Origin: DATEPR01 sp036502345 | GTDB taxonomy: Bacteria > Actinomycetota > Actinomycetes > Mycobacteriales > Pseudonocardiaceae | NCBI GenBank assembly: GCA_036502345.1 | Contig: DASXYT010000091.1 | Location: 1-64,000, forward strand | DNA: 64,000 nt | Reading direction: 5' to 3' | The notes under the pieces: model-generated | What the model was told of the DNA's origin: nothing | The model's database searches: none | The model's input: only the letters and a program-made list of their open reading frames with translations | Position numbers and translations under genes: made by a program | Shown: one piece after another, positions 1 to 7,652 of the stretch | Layout: each line of letters opens with the position of its first letter | How positions within the stretch are numbered: the first letter of the stretch is position 1

Positions 1-1000
1 CGAGCAGCAGCCGGTCCGGGCTCGGCCCGATGCCAGGCACCAGGTTGGCTGGCGCGACGGCCAGCTGCTCGATCTCGGTGTGGTAGTCGACCGGGTTGCG
101 GTCCAGGGTGAACCGCCCCACCTCGATCAGCGGGTAGTCGCCGTGCGGCCAGACCTTGGTGATGTCGAACGGGTTGAACCGGTAGGTCTTGGCGTCCTCG
201 TACGGCATGATCTGCACCTTCAGCGTCCAGCTCGGGTGGTCGCCGCGCTCGATCGCCTCGTACAGGTCCTTGGTGTGGAAGTCGGGGTCGGTGCCGGCCA
301 GCCGGTCGCCCTCGGCCTGGGTCAGGAACTCTATGCCCTGGTCGCTGATGAAGTGGTACTTGACCCAGGACTGCACTCCTGCCGCGTTGATCCACATGTA
401 GGTGTGCGAGCTGTACCCGTTCATGTGCCGGAAGGTCCGCGGGAAGCCGCGGTCGCCCATCAGCCAGATCACCTGGTGCGCCGTCTCCGGCAGCAGCGTC
501 CAGAAGTCCCACTGCATGTCGTTGGACCGCAGGTTGACCTTGGCGAGCCGCTTCTGGGACCGGATGAAATTCTGGAAGTGAATCGGGTCCCGCATGAAGA
601 ACACCGGGGTGTCGTTGCCGACCATGTCGTAGTTGCCGTCGGTCGTGTAGAACTTGACAGCGAAACCACGCGGGTCACGCCACGTGTCGGGGCTGCCACG
701 CTCGCCCGCCACGGTGGAGAACCGGGCCAGCACATCGGTCTTCGTGCCCGGCTGGAACACGGCGGCCCTGGTGTAGGCGCTCACGTCGTTGGTGACCTCG
801 AAGTGCCCGAACGCGCCACTGCCCTTGGCGTGTGGCTGGCGTTCCGGGATGCGCTCGCGGTTGAACTGCGCCATCTGCTCGATGAGATAGTGATCCTGCA
901 ACAGGATCGGACCGTCGGGGCCGACGGTGAGCGAGTGCTCGTCACTCTCTACGGGGATACCGGCATCGTTCGTCGTGGGATTGTGCTTGTCCTTGGTCAC
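1..1000 (-). CDS. katA: Catalase (monofunctional haem catalase), 3' end outside window
   Basis: Breaks hydrogen peroxide down to water and oxygen in the cytoplasm. About 333 N-terminal codons are visible, with the family layout: catalytic His57 in RQPHAKG, the RFSTVAGERGSPDT stretch at 93-106, distal-pocket Asn129 in VGNDTPVFFMRD, and later the RNPVDYHTEIEQ region. The window edge falls just before the expected RLFSYPDTH segment with the proximal haem-ligand tyrosine, so that residue cannot be checked. The GTG start at 1000 has AGGAG 7 nt upstream. The usual VVHAKG is QPHAKG here. A GGGTAG promoter element lies upstream, suggesting stress-sigma control. Family assignment is secure. Confidence 0.95.
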   Translation of the reverse strand, partial: MTKDKHNPTTNDAGIPVESDEHSLTVGPDGPILLQDHYLIEQMAQFNRERIPERQPHAKGSGAFGHFEVTNDVSAYTRAAVFQPGTKTDVLARFSTVAGERGSPDTWRDPRGFAVKFYTTDGNYDMVGNDTPVFFMRDPIHFQNFIRSQKRLAKVNLRSNDMQWDFWTLLPETAHQVIWLMGDRGFPRTFRHMNGYSSHTYMWINAAGVQSWVKYHFISDQGIEFLTQAEGDRLAGTDPDFHTKDLYEAIERGDHPSWTLKVQIMPYEDAKTYRFNPFDITKVWPHGDYPLIEVGRFTLDRNPVDYHTEIEQLAVAPANLVPGIGPSPDRLLL

Positions 1001-1028
1001 GTGTCACTCCTATCGAGTCCACTGACGA

Positions 1029-1055
1029 CTACCCATACGGGTACACCGCCCAAAC
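1029..1055 (-). promoter_or_regulatory. SigB/SigF-like promoter of the catalase gene
   Basis: On the minus strand GTTT, a 17-nt spacer and GGGTAG lie about 30 nt upstream of the catalase GTG. This resembles the actinobacterial SigB/SigF consensus (GTTT-N15-17-GGGTAT/C), with one off-consensus base in the -10 element. Confidence 0.45.
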
Positions 1056-1058
1056 CGC

Positions 1059-1730
1059 TCATGTCGACGGTCGGTCGAACGGCAGGTCCGACAATGACTC
1101 CCGCACGTCCGGCAGCGCCTCGAAGATAGATGCCGCACCGGCTTCGCGCAGTTCGGCGGCCGAGAAACCGCCGGTCAGCACGGCGACACAGGGCAGGCCG
1201 GCGCGCTGTGCCGCCCGGCAGTCCCAGACCGAGTCGCCGACCAGCACCGCTGTGTCGCCGCCCACCCTGGCCACGGCGTTGGTGACCAGGTCAGGGGCTG
1301 GCTTGCTGCGCTCGGCGTCCTCCGATGTGGTCCAGTCGTCGGCCAGTTTCCTGGCGTCGAGCAGATCCAGGTAGTGGCCGACGTGGTCCGGGTCGCCGGA
1401 ACTGGCCAGGGCCACCCGCAGCCCCTGGTCCTTCGCGGCGACCAGCAGATCGTGGGCGCCGGCCAGCGGCACGACCTCGTCGATGAGTCGTTCGTACTCC
1501 TGCTTCCAGCGCTCGCGCAGCCAGTCGCCGTGGTCGGCCTCGACGGCACTGCCGGCCACGTGCTCGATCAGCCGGTCACCACCCATGCCGATCGCCCTGT
1601 GCAGCCGCCAGACCGGCACCGTCACGTCCACCGCCCGCAGCGCCCTGAACCAGGCGATGGAGTGGTGGTAGTTGGTGTCCATGAGGGTGCCGTCGACATC
1701 GAGGACCACGATCCGATCGGGACTGTTCAC
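1059..1730 (-). CDS. HAD-superfamily hydrolase (phosphatase)
   Basis: A haloacid dehalogenase-fold phosphatase of 223 residues, the usual length for the beta-phosphoglucomutase/phosphoglycolate-phosphatase-like subgroup. Motif I is VVLDVDGTLMDT (nucleophile Asp11, Asp13), motif II is the serine in LASSGDP, motif III is the lysine in RSKPAPD, and motif IV is LVGDSVWD. A helical cap lies between motifs I and II. The substrate cannot be read from the sequence. The GTG start at 1730 sits 6 nt after a TAGTAC -10 element, so the mRNA is probably leaderless. The gene runs towards the catalase gene in the same direction, 58 nt apart, but catalase has its own promoter. Confidence 0.85.
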   Translation of the reverse strand: MNSPDRIVVLDVDGTLMDTNYHHSIAWFRALRAVDVTVPVWRLHRAIGMGGDRLIEHVAGSAVEADHGDWLRERWKQEYERLIDEVVPLAGAHDLLVAAKDQGLRVALASSGDPDHVGHYLDLLDARKLADDWTTSEDAERSKPAPDLVTNAVARVGGDTAVLVGDSVWDCRAAQRAGLPCVAVLTGGFSAAELREAGAASIFEALPDVRESLSDLPFDRPST

Positions 1731-1736
1731 ACCCGG

Positions 1737-1742
1737 GTACTA
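1737..1742 (-). promoter_or_regulatory. -10 element of a leaderless promoter (HAD gene)
   Basis: TAGTAC is followed by 6 nt and then the GTG start, the geometry of actinobacterial leaderless transcripts. No clear -35 box was found. Confidence 0.4.
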
Positions 1743-1759
1743 CCCAGTGGGCGGGACGG

Positions 1760-1972
1760 TCACGCGTGCGCGGGTCGCACGGCATCCAGCGCGGTCACGA
1801 TGTCCTGCAGGTTGCGGAACGGCCGGTCGCGCAGCGGGAGTCGGCGGAGCCGCTGCCGGGTCTGGCCGTCGGCGCCGTACATGTCCGCTGCGATGATGAT
1901 CTCCCACCGACGCGCCGGGTACACGACGTCGGCCAGTACGACGCGCAGTGACTGCCTCTCGATCTCGGTCAT
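1760..1972 (-). CDS. Small DUF2795-like protein
   Basis: A 70-residue soluble basic protein with no membrane segment. It resembles the DUF2795 family, small actinobacterial proteins with a short helical repeat, in the pattern LADVVYPARRWEII...RLRRLPLRDRPFRNLQDIV. Its biochemical role is unknown. The start is put at the ATG at 1972, which has GAGGGAAG just upstream, rather than the earlier in-frame ATG at 2035. That upstream ATG would put the promoter found here inside the coding region. The promoter, 41-65 nt upstream, is an almost ideal SigF/SigB element, so a general-stress role is likely. Confidence 0.6.
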   Translation of the reverse strand: MTEIERQSLRVVLADVVYPARRWEIIIAADMYGADGQTRQRLRRLPLRDRPFRNLQDIVTALDAVRPAHA

Positions 1973-2012
1973 GACTTCCCTCGGGCTCGGGTTTCCTGTG
2001 TACAGCGTTGTG

Positions 2013-2037
2013 ATACCCATCACGACAGAGCTCAAAC
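2013..2037 (-). promoter_or_regulatory. SigB/SigF-like promoter of the DUF2795-like gene
   Basis: On the minus strand GTTT, a 15-nt spacer and GGGTAT exactly match the mycobacterial SigF / Streptomyces SigB-type consensus. The start codon is about 40 nt downstream. It is the best match of this kind in the window. Confidence 0.6.
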
Positions 2038-2052
2038 AGAGGAGGACTTTCG

Positions 2053-2661
2053 ATGGCGAAGACGTCCGTCGGCGAGCTGTGTGACCGCTACGGCACGACG
2101 TACGCGGCCGAAGCCGGCATCACACTGCGGGACAAGCCCGCGCCGCTCTACCAACTGCTGGTGCTGACCACCTTGCTCTCGGTCCGCATCAAGGCTGACA
2201 TCGCGGTCGCCGCCGCACGTGAACTGTTCACGGCGGGCTGGCGGACGCCGGAGAAGATGAACGGGTCGACGTGGCAGCAGCGGGTCGACGCACTGGGCAG
2301 GGCGCACTACGTGCGGTACGACGAGAGCACGGCGACCAGCCTCGGTGAGGGCGCGCAACGCGTGCTGGACGTCTACCACGGTGACCTGCGCCGCCTGCGT
2401 TCCGAGGCCGACGGCGATGTCGAGGCGCTACGCGGGGCATTGACCGGGTTCCGCCGCATCGGCGCGGTCGGCGCGCACATCTTCTGTCGCGAGGCCCAGG
2501 TGGTGTGGCCGGAACTGCGGCCGTACTTCGATGAGCGTGCGCTGAGGACGGCCGCCGGCCTCGGTCTGCCGACGGACCCGAAGGCACTCGCCGATCTCGT
2601 CGCACCAGGCGATACGGCCGGGTTGGCGGCTGCCCTGGTGCGGTACAGCCTCGACAAGTAG
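2053..2661 (+). CDS. HhH-GPD superfamily (endonuclease III-like) protein
   Basis: A 202-residue protein with the helix-hairpin-helix-GPD fold of base-excision DNA glycosylases. The N-terminal half holds the helical LLVLTTLLSVRIKADIAV segment, and the hairpin is GFRRIGAVGAHIF (about 131-143), followed by PYFDERALR whose aspartate fits the conserved catalytic Asp. The lysine that makes endonuclease III a lyase (GRKTA) is missing: the segment reads GAVGAHI. There is also no C-terminal four-cysteine iron-sulfur loop. It may therefore be a monofunctional glycosylase or have another DNA-binding role. AGAGGAGG lies 9 nt before the ATG. It is divergent from the DUF2795-like gene. Confidence 0.7.
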   Translation: MAKTSVGELCDRYGTTYAAEAGITLRDKPAPLYQLLVLTTLLSVRIKADIAVAAARELFTAGWRTPEKMNGSTWQQRVDALGRAHYVRYDESTATSLGEGAQRVLDVYHGDLRRLRSEADGDVEALRGALTGFRRIGAVGAHIFCREAQVVWPELRPYFDERALRTAAGLGLPTDPKALADLVAPGDTAGLAAALVRYSLDK

Positions 2662-2697
2662 CCCGACAGGGGCGCCGTGGATCGGACGGATCGGACC

Positions 2698-2703
2698 TAC
2701 ACT
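2698..2703 (+). promoter_or_regulatory. -10 element upstream of the STAS gene
   Basis: TACACT is followed by 6 nt and a GTG at 2710, the leaderless spacing seen at several genes here. The GTG opens a nine-codon reading frame that ends at the STAS start. Confidence 0.35.
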
Positions 2704-2709
2704 GGGGGC

Positions 2710-2739
2710 GTGTCAGCAGCGAGGGAAGGACCGGGATGA
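2710..2739 (+). CDS. Possible 9-codon leader peptide coupled to the STAS gene
   Basis: GTG at 2710 opens a frame of nine sense codons (VSAAREGPG) whose TGA overlaps the ATG of the STAS gene as ATGA. The purine-rich GAGGGAAGGA inside it is the STAS ribosome-binding site. The GTG is placed for leaderless translation from the TACACT element. If real, terminating ribosomes would feed the STAS start. It is too short to have coding statistics, so this is a hypothesis. Confidence 0.25.
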   Translation: MSAAREGPG

Positions 2740-3119
2740 CCGGAGCTCCAAGCGGCCATGACGGGCTGCCCGGCTCCACGGTGCTGACTGTGCGCGACAT
2801 CGAGCGGGACGGCGTCGTCGTGGTGAGCCTGGTCGGCGAACTGGACATGGCGACGGCCGAGGACGCTGCGATCGCGCTGCGTGCGGCGACCACCCACGCC
2901 ACGGCCGTCGTCCTCGACATGACCGAACTGCGGTTCTTCGCGTCGGCCGGGTTGAACATCCTGCTCCAGCTGCGCCAGGAGCTACAGGACAACGGCGTGG
3001 ACGTGCGGCTCGCCACCGACCAGCAGGCTGTGCTGCGGCCGATGGAGCTGATGGGCGTCGCGGACCAGTTCGCCGTCCACTCCTCGGTCGCCGACGCGCT
3101 CGCTGCCGCGCGGCGGTAG
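2736..3119 (+). CDS. STAS-domain anti-sigma factor antagonist
   Basis: A 127-residue SpoIIAA/RsbV-like protein with one STAS domain (about 18-120). The core reads VVVVSLVGELDMATAE, then LDMTELRFFASAGLNIL, in which the serine of the FFASAGL loop is the expected phospho-acceptor. In partner switching the unphosphorylated antagonist binds an RsbW-type kinase and frees a sigma factor. It is followed at once by the PP2C phosphatase gene and, further on, by a kinase and a second STAS gene, which fits this role. The ATG is preceded by GAGGGAAGGA and may be coupled to a short leader frame. Confidence 0.88.
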   Translation: MTGAPSGHDGLPGSTVLTVRDIERDGVVVVSLVGELDMATAEDAAIALRAATTHATAVVLDMTELRFFASAGLNILLQLRQELQDNGVDVRLATDQQAVLRPMELMGVADQFAVHSSVADALAAARR

Positions 3120-3137
3120 CCGCATCGCGTGGTCGGC

Positions 3138-3143
3138 TACGGT
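3138..3143 (+). promoter_or_regulatory. -10 element of a leaderless promoter (PP2C gene)
   Basis: TACGGT, then 6 nt, then GTG at 3150. The same hexamer and spacing occur before the Rieske gene at 18025. Confidence 0.4.
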
Positions 3144-3149
3144 ATGGCT

Positions 3150-4358
3150 GTGCCGGAACCGGGTGGCGCGGAAGATCGTCTGCGCAGGATCGAAGCTGTC
3201 ACCGACGCGGCTCTGGCCCACCTGGACACCGAGGCCCTGCTGAGTGAGCTGCTGATCCGGGTGCGCGAACTGCTCGACGTGGACACGGCGACCGTGCTGC
3301 TGATCGACTCCTCCGCGCGGAACCTGGTCGCGGTCGCCTCGGTGGGCATCGAGGAGGAGGTGCGGCAGGGCGTCCGGGTGCCGATCGGGCGGGGATTCGC
3401 CGGTCGTGTCGCCATGGAACGGCGGCCTGTCATGATCACCCAGGTCGACGACACCACGGTGGTCAATCCGCTGTTGTGGGACCGAGGTCTGCGGACCCTG
3501 CTGGGTGTCCCGCTGGTCACCACGGGCGTGCTGGTCGGTGTGCTGCACGTCGGGTCGGTCACGGCGCGACGGTTCGCCGATGACGACGTCCACCTGCTGC
3601 AGATGGTCGCCGACCGGATCGCTCTGGCCGCCCACACCCAGGTGGGCGTTGTGGAGCGGGCCGCGGCTGCCGCGCTGCAGCGCAGCCTGCTGCCCGCGAC
3701 ACTGCCCGATGTGCCCGGGCTGTCGTTCGCAGCCCGCTACGTGCCGGGAACGGACACCGGCGTCGGAGGCGACTGGTACGACGTGTTCCGGTTGCCCGGT
3801 GACCGGGTGGGCATCGTGATGGGTGACGTGGTCGGCAACGGGTTGGCGGCCGCTGTGGTGATGGGCCGGTTGCGCAGCGCGTTGCGGGCCTACGCGCTGG
3901 ATGTCGAGGACCCGGGTGAGGTGCTGCGCAAACTCGACCGGAAGGCGCAGCACTTCGAGTACGGCACGATGGCCACGGTGTCCTACGCCGTCGTCGAACG
4001 GGATCGGGAGCACGTCTCGATCGCGTTGGCCGGACACCCGCCGCCGATGGTGGCCGCGCCGAACGGTGCGGTCGGCCTCACGGAGCCGCTGTTGGGGCCG
4101 CCCATCGGGTTCCTGCGCGGCGGCAGCTACCAGAGCACCGTCCTGGACCTGCGGCCGGGAGCACTGCTGTGCTTCTACACCGACGGCCTCGTCGAACGCC
4201 GTGGCAGCACCATCGACGCCGGCCTGCTGACCCTGCGGGAGACGGTCACGGCCGGCCCCCCGGAGGCGGTGTGCGCCAAGGTGATGGCCGTGCTGGTGGG
4301 TACGGAGATCGTTCGGGACGACATCGCACTGCTGGCGATGCGCAGGGATCCGGCCTGA
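3150..4358 (+). CDS. GAF domain - PP2C (SpoIIE/RsbU-type) serine phosphatase
   Basis: A 402-residue two-domain protein. An N-terminal GAF domain (about 15-165) probably senses a small ligand or redox state, and a PP2C/SpoIIE domain (about 185-400) dephosphorylates STAS antagonists. The PP2C metal-binding motifs are GVGGDWYDVF, VMGDVVGNGLAAA and LLCFYTDGLVERR. No membrane segment is seen. The GTG at 3150 is chosen because TACGGT lies 6 nt upstream, suggesting a leaderless message. Earlier in-frame GTG 3129 and ATG 3144 are possible but overlap or abut that hexamer. It follows the STAS gene by 30 nt and is the likely activating phosphatase of the module. Confidence 0.88.
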   Translation: MPEPGGAEDRLRRIEAVTDAALAHLDTEALLSELLIRVRELLDVDTATVLLIDSSARNLVAVASVGIEEEVRQGVRVPIGRGFAGRVAMERRPVMITQVDDTTVVNPLLWDRGLRTLLGVPLVTTGVLVGVLHVGSVTARRFADDDVHLLQMVADRIALAAHTQVGVVERAAAAALQRSLLPATLPDVPGLSFAARYVPGTDTGVGGDWYDVFRLPGDRVGIVMGDVVGNGLAAAVVMGRLRSALRAYALDVEDPGEVLRKLDRKAQHFEYGTMATVSYAVVERDREHVSIALAGHPPPMVAAPNGAVGLTEPLLGPPIGFLRGGSYQSTVLDLRPGALLCFYTDGLVERRGSTIDAGLLTLRETVTAGPPEAVCAKVMAVLVGTEIVRDDIALLAMRRDPA

Positions 4359-4471
4359 ACTCCCGGCCAGGGGCGGTTGAAATCGACGGGTCGGCCGACT
4401 GTCGCTAGTCTGTGTGGGCGCCGACGGCCCTCATGCGCCGAGGGGATGTCGATCTCGGTTGGGTCTGTTCC

Positions 4472-4495
4472 GTGTCCGCGGTTGGCCGTGGGTAC
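4472..4495 (+). promoter_or_regulatory. SigB-like promoter of the RsbW-type kinase gene
   Basis: GTGT, a 14-nt spacer and GGGTAC fit the Streptomyces SigB pattern GNNT-N14-16-GGGTAC. Transcription would begin near 4502, which agrees with the downstream TTG start at 4546 and would put the kinase under autoregulation. Confidence 0.4.
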
Positions 4496-4545
4496 GGGTG
4501 GACCCGCCGCCTGAGTCGCCACCGGTGAGAGGAGGCTTGGCGATA

Positions 4546-4968
4546 TTGCCTGATCATGATCATTGTCTGGTGCGACTGATCACTCCGTCGGGGATGCCGT
4601 CTCTCAAGCTGTTGCGCGACCGGATCGAGGCCGCGCTACCAGGTCTCGAAGCCCAGGTCATGGGTGACATTCAGATGGTCGCCACCGAACTGGTGACCAA
4701 CGCCTACCTGCACGGCCGGGCCCCGGTCAGATTCGAACTGGTGGCCCCGCCCGCTGGACCGACACTACGAGTGGAGGTCAGCGACACCGGGCCCGGCGTG
4801 CCACGGACACAACACCCGGACGTCGCCACGTTCCATGGTCGCGGTCTGCTGCTGGTCGGCAAGCTCACCACGGCATGGGGTGTCGCCGAGACAGGGGACG
4901 GCAAGACCGTCTGGGCGGACTTCGTCATCGACGGTGGGCTGGGTGTGGACCAGTCCGCGATCGCCTGA
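4546..4968 (+). CDS. RsbW/SpoIIAB-type anti-sigma serine kinase (HATPase_c)
   Basis: A GHKL-fold ATP-binding protein of about 140 residues. The N box is MVATELVTNAYLHG, the G1 box VSDTGPGVP and the G2 region FHGRGLLLVGKL. In this family it binds and inhibits a sigma factor and phosphorylates a STAS antagonist. The start is uncertain: the frame is open from GTG 4414, but that leader is Pro/Arg-rich. A strong AGAGGAGG lies 10 nt before TTG 4546, and a GGGTAC promoter lies between the two. The gene converges on the second STAS gene with only 11 nt between the stops. No sigma-factor gene lies in the window. Confidence 0.8.
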   Translation: MPDHDHCLVRLITPSGMPSLKLLRDRIEAALPGLEAQVMGDIQMVATELVTNAYLHGRAPVRFELVAPPAGPTLRVEVSDTGPGVPRTQHPDVATFHGRGLLLVGKLTTAWGVAETGDGKTVWADFVIDGGLGVDQSAIA

Positions 4969-4979
4969 GCGAGGCCGGC

Positions 4980-5336
4980 TCAGGCGACCTGGGCACGGGT
5001 GGCGTTGGCCAGCGAGTCCCTGAGGTCCAACATGCTGTCCACGCCGCAGATCTGCAGTGTCCGCAGCACAGCGCCGCTGGTCGTCACGACGCGTAGCGGA
5101 ATGCCGTCGTCCTGACATCGTTGGTTGGCCCGCAGCAGCGCGTTGACGCCGCTGGAGCCGAAGAAGCCGACACCGGTCAGATCGACGGCGAGCACGCCCG
5201 ACTCGCGGACCTCACCACAGGCATTGAGCAGCTCCCTGAGCAGTTGCGGTGCGTTGCTCAGGTCCACCTCACCCACGGCGTGCACCACCGCGGTGTCACC
5301 GACGAGGTCGGTACCGACCTCCAACAGGCTCGTCAT
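4980..5336 (-). CDS. STAS-domain anti-sigma factor antagonist
   Basis: A second SpoIIAA-like protein, 118 residues. The STAS core is AVVHAVGEVDLSNAPQ, then LAVDLTGVGFFGSSGVNAL, whose serine pair carries the expected phosphorylation site. ATG 5336 is chosen over the upstream in-frame start at 5399 because CGGAG lies 7 nt before it and similarity begins there. It is transcribed towards the RsbW-type kinase gene, on the other strand from the first antagonist. Two antagonists with one kinase suggest two inputs into the switch, or a second kinase elsewhere. Confidence 0.87.
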   Translation of the reverse strand: MTSLLEVGTDLVGDTAVVHAVGEVDLSNAPQLLRELLNACGEVRESGVLAVDLTGVGFFGSSGVNALLRANQRCQDDGIPLRVVTTSGAVLRTLQICGVDSMLDLRDSLANATRAQVA

Positions 5337-5479
5337 GATTGTTCTCCGGACTTTCGCTCTCGCGAGGGCTTGGCGAGGACACAAAGCTCGACCGGGCACG
5401 CAGCGGTGGCACTCCCGCGTGCTGCCGCCGCAGGCGCTTGCTGGCTGCTCAACACGCGCCTGTCAAGAGGATACCGCGA

Positions 5480-7303
5480 TTATCCGGCCAACAGCAGTGC
5501 GGCGACAGCGGCTGTTCCGCATACCAGCCACGCGGCGTAGTCGCCGACGTGACCGGAGTGCAACCGGTGCAGCCCGGACAACACGGGCCGTAGCCTCCCC
5601 GCCGGATGCCGCAGCCATGCGGGTGACCGGTCCGGGTACAGCGCCCATCCGGCGACGACGACGGCCAGGCAGGCCGAGAGCAGGCCGAGCAGTACGCCCG
5701 ACACCGTCCAGCCGGCTGCCGGCACGTCCGGCACGGCCGTGGTGACGCCGTGTAGTGCCTGCGCCCAGTAGCCGTGCTGGTCGACGAACGCCGCCGCGGC
5801 CGGTCCGACCGCGCGGGCCAGCCCGGGCACGACGCCGACCAGCAGACCACCGATCAGCAGCAACGCGATCGCGATGCTCATACTGGCCGGGGTGCTGTCC
5901 TGCGGCGGCTGGGTGTCCGGTGCCTCGTCACGTCCGGTGCTCACGTCCGATGTGGACTCACCGTCGGGTGGCCTGCCGAGGCCGAAGTGGACACGGAGCG
6001 CGACCCGCACCGCGGCGCCGCCGGTGACCGCGGAGACCGCGATCGTGAGCACGGTGAGCGGCACGGAGTGACCGGCCTCGTCCAGCAGCGACTTGCCCAG
6101 CGCGGTGCCGAACGGTGGCAGCCCGGCCAACGCCAGTGCCGCGACGACGAAGGCGACCCCGGCGATCCGATGGTTCGTGCCGCGGCCGTGCAGGTCGAGT
6201 TCGTCCACGCTGCGATACCTGCTCAACAGCACACCGGTGAGCAGGAACAGCGCTGCCTTCACCGGGGCGTGGCCGACGAGGTAGACGGCGGTGCCGGCGA
6301 GACCGAGTGGGCTCAGCGCCGACAGCCCGACGAGGAACAGGCCGATGTGGGCGATGGTGGAGTAGGCCAGCAGGCGCTTGATGTGCCGCTGCGTGAAACA
6401 CATGACCGAGCCCAGCACGGCGGTGAGCACGCCCATCGTCAGCAGCATCCGGTGCACGGCGGCATCGGGCAGCACGCCGTGGAACACCACCCAGTAGACC
6501 CTGGCCACGCCGTAGACACCCAGCGGTGCCATGACACCCGAGAAGAGCACGCACACCGGCGCGGGTGCCACGGCGTGGGCGTCGGCGAGCCAGAAGTGGA
6601 ACGGCACCACGGCGGCCTTCACCAGCCAGCCGGTGCAGATCAGCACGAACGCCGCCAGGACCAGCGGATCGGTGCCACGCCCGGCCAACGCGGTGCCCAG
6701 TTGGGCGAGGCCGAGTCGGCCGGTCCTGGCATAGATCAGGCCGATGCCCATCAGGCACAGGTACGCACCGAGCGAGTTGATCACGCCGAAGTTCAGGCCG
6801 CCCTGGACCGACTCGGCGTCCTCGATCTTGAACCCGGTGAGCGCGTAGGCGGTGACACCCATCAACTCGAAGAACACGAACATGTCGAACAGGTCGCCGG
6901 TCACCGCGAAGCCGGTCATCCCGCCGACGAACAGCAGGATCAGTGCCTGGTAGTGGGCGTGCACGCTGTCGAAGTAGCGCCAGCCGAACAGCAGCGCACA
7001 CGTGGCCAGCACGGAGATGAGCAGCGCGATGCCGGCGTTCGTGCGATCGGCCACCAGGACGACACCGACGGTCAGGTTCGGTTTCGGCTGCCAGCCGCCC
7101 GCCCACGTCACCACCCGACTGCTGCCGGTCGCGTGGATCAACAACCACGCCAACACCGCCCCCAGCGCGGTGACCGCGGTCGCGACGCCGTCCACCGCCC
7201 ACCTGGGCAGGAACCGGCCCACTGCCAGCAGCACGCATGCTCCGGTGACGGGGGTCGCGAGCAGCAGCGGCAGCAGCGCCTGCTGGCCGATCGGTGCCGA
7301 CAC
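5480..7303 (-). CDS. mrpD: Mrp-type Na+/H+ antiporter subunit D
   Basis: A 607-residue, strongly hydrophobic protein of the complex I NuoL/M/N-like antiporter family, with about 14 membrane segments. Conserved features include the TGDLFDMFVFFELMG loop with its key glutamate, KAAVVPFHFWLADAHAVAPAPV, and HIKRLLAYSTIAHIG. It is the proton- or ion-translocating subunit of the membrane complex. It is the last gene of the seven-gene operon, with its GTG 1 nt past the subunit C stop. It is longer than usual (about 500 residues), owing to a charged linker (SDVSTGRDEAPDTQPP) and an extra C-terminal hydrophobic part. Confidence 0.9.
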   Translation of the reverse strand: MSAPIGQQALLPLLLATPVTGACVLLAVGRFLPRWAVDGVATAVTALGAVLAWLLIHATGSSRVVTWAGGWQPKPNLTVGVVLVADRTNAGIALLISVLATCALLFGWRYFDSVHAHYQALILLFVGGMTGFAVTGDLFDMFVFFELMGVTAYALTGFKIEDAESVQGGLNFGVINSLGAYLCLMGIGLIYARTGRLGLAQLGTALAGRGTDPLVLAAFVLICTGWLVKAAVVPFHFWLADAHAVAPAPVCVLFSGVMAPLGVYGVARVYWVVFHGVLPDAAVHRMLLTMGVLTAVLGSVMCFTQRHIKRLLAYSTIAHIGLFLVGLSALSPLGLAGTAVYLVGHAPVKAALFLLTGVLLSRYRSVDELDLHGRGTNHRIAGVAFVVAALALAGLPPFGTALGKSLLDEAGHSVPLTVLTIAVSAVTGGAAVRVALRVHFGLGRPPDGESTSDVSTGRDEAPDTQPPQDSTPASMSIAIALLLIGGLLVGVVPGLARAVGPAAAAFVDQHGYWAQALHGVTTAVPDVPAAGWTVSGVLLGLLSACLAVVVAGWALYPDRSPAWLRHPAGRLRPVLSGLHRLHSGHVGDYAAWLVCGTAAVAALLLAG

Positions 7304-7304
7304 G

Positions 7305-7652
7305 TCAGCCCCGCAGGGCGTGCAGTTCGTCGGGCACGATCGTGCCGTGTCGCTTGGCGATCTGGATCACCAGCGCCAGCAGCAACGCGGTCACGGTCGC
7401 CGACACCACGACGTCGGTGAGCGTCATGGCCTGCACCACCGGGTCCACCACGGGTGTGCCCGGTGGCGTGCTGGAGCCGAAGATCGGTGCCAGCGCGCCG
7501 GTCTGGTAGCCGATGGCCAGCAGGAACACGTAGGTGCCCGACTGGGCCACCGCGACGCACACGACCGTGTGGATCAGGTCCTTGCTGCGCACGACACCGA
7601 AGATCCCGACCAGCACCAGCCAGCCGCCCACCCCGTACGCGAAGGCCGTCAT
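7305..7652 (-). CDS. mrpC: Mrp-type Na+/H+ antiporter subunit C (NuoK-like)
   Basis: A 115-residue membrane protein of the NuoK/MnhC family with three membrane helices. The signature region is VVDPVVQAMTLTDVVVSATVTALLLALVIQI, and the N-terminal helix is GVGGWLVLVGIFGVV. It bridges the large antiporter subunit to the small subunits. It overlaps subunit B by 4 nt (ATGA) and is followed almost directly by subunit D, so translation is coupled. The length is normal. Confidence 0.9.
   Translation of the reverse strand: MTAFAYGVGGWLVLVGIFGVVRSKDLIHTVVCVAVAQSGTYVFLLAIGYQTGALAPIFGSSTPPGTPVVDPVVQAMTLTDVVVSATVTALLLALVIQIAKRHGTIVPDELHALRG

Noticed and set aside
80..1129. Long plus-strand ORF of 349 codons over the catalase gene
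   Set aside because: It is antisense to a clear catalase with strong family motifs; such open frames come from high-GC codon bias.
5774..7420. Plus-strand ORF of 548 codons over the Mrp operon
   Set aside because: Antisense to a well-supported membrane protein; the translation is low-complexity Gln/His/Arg/Asp.
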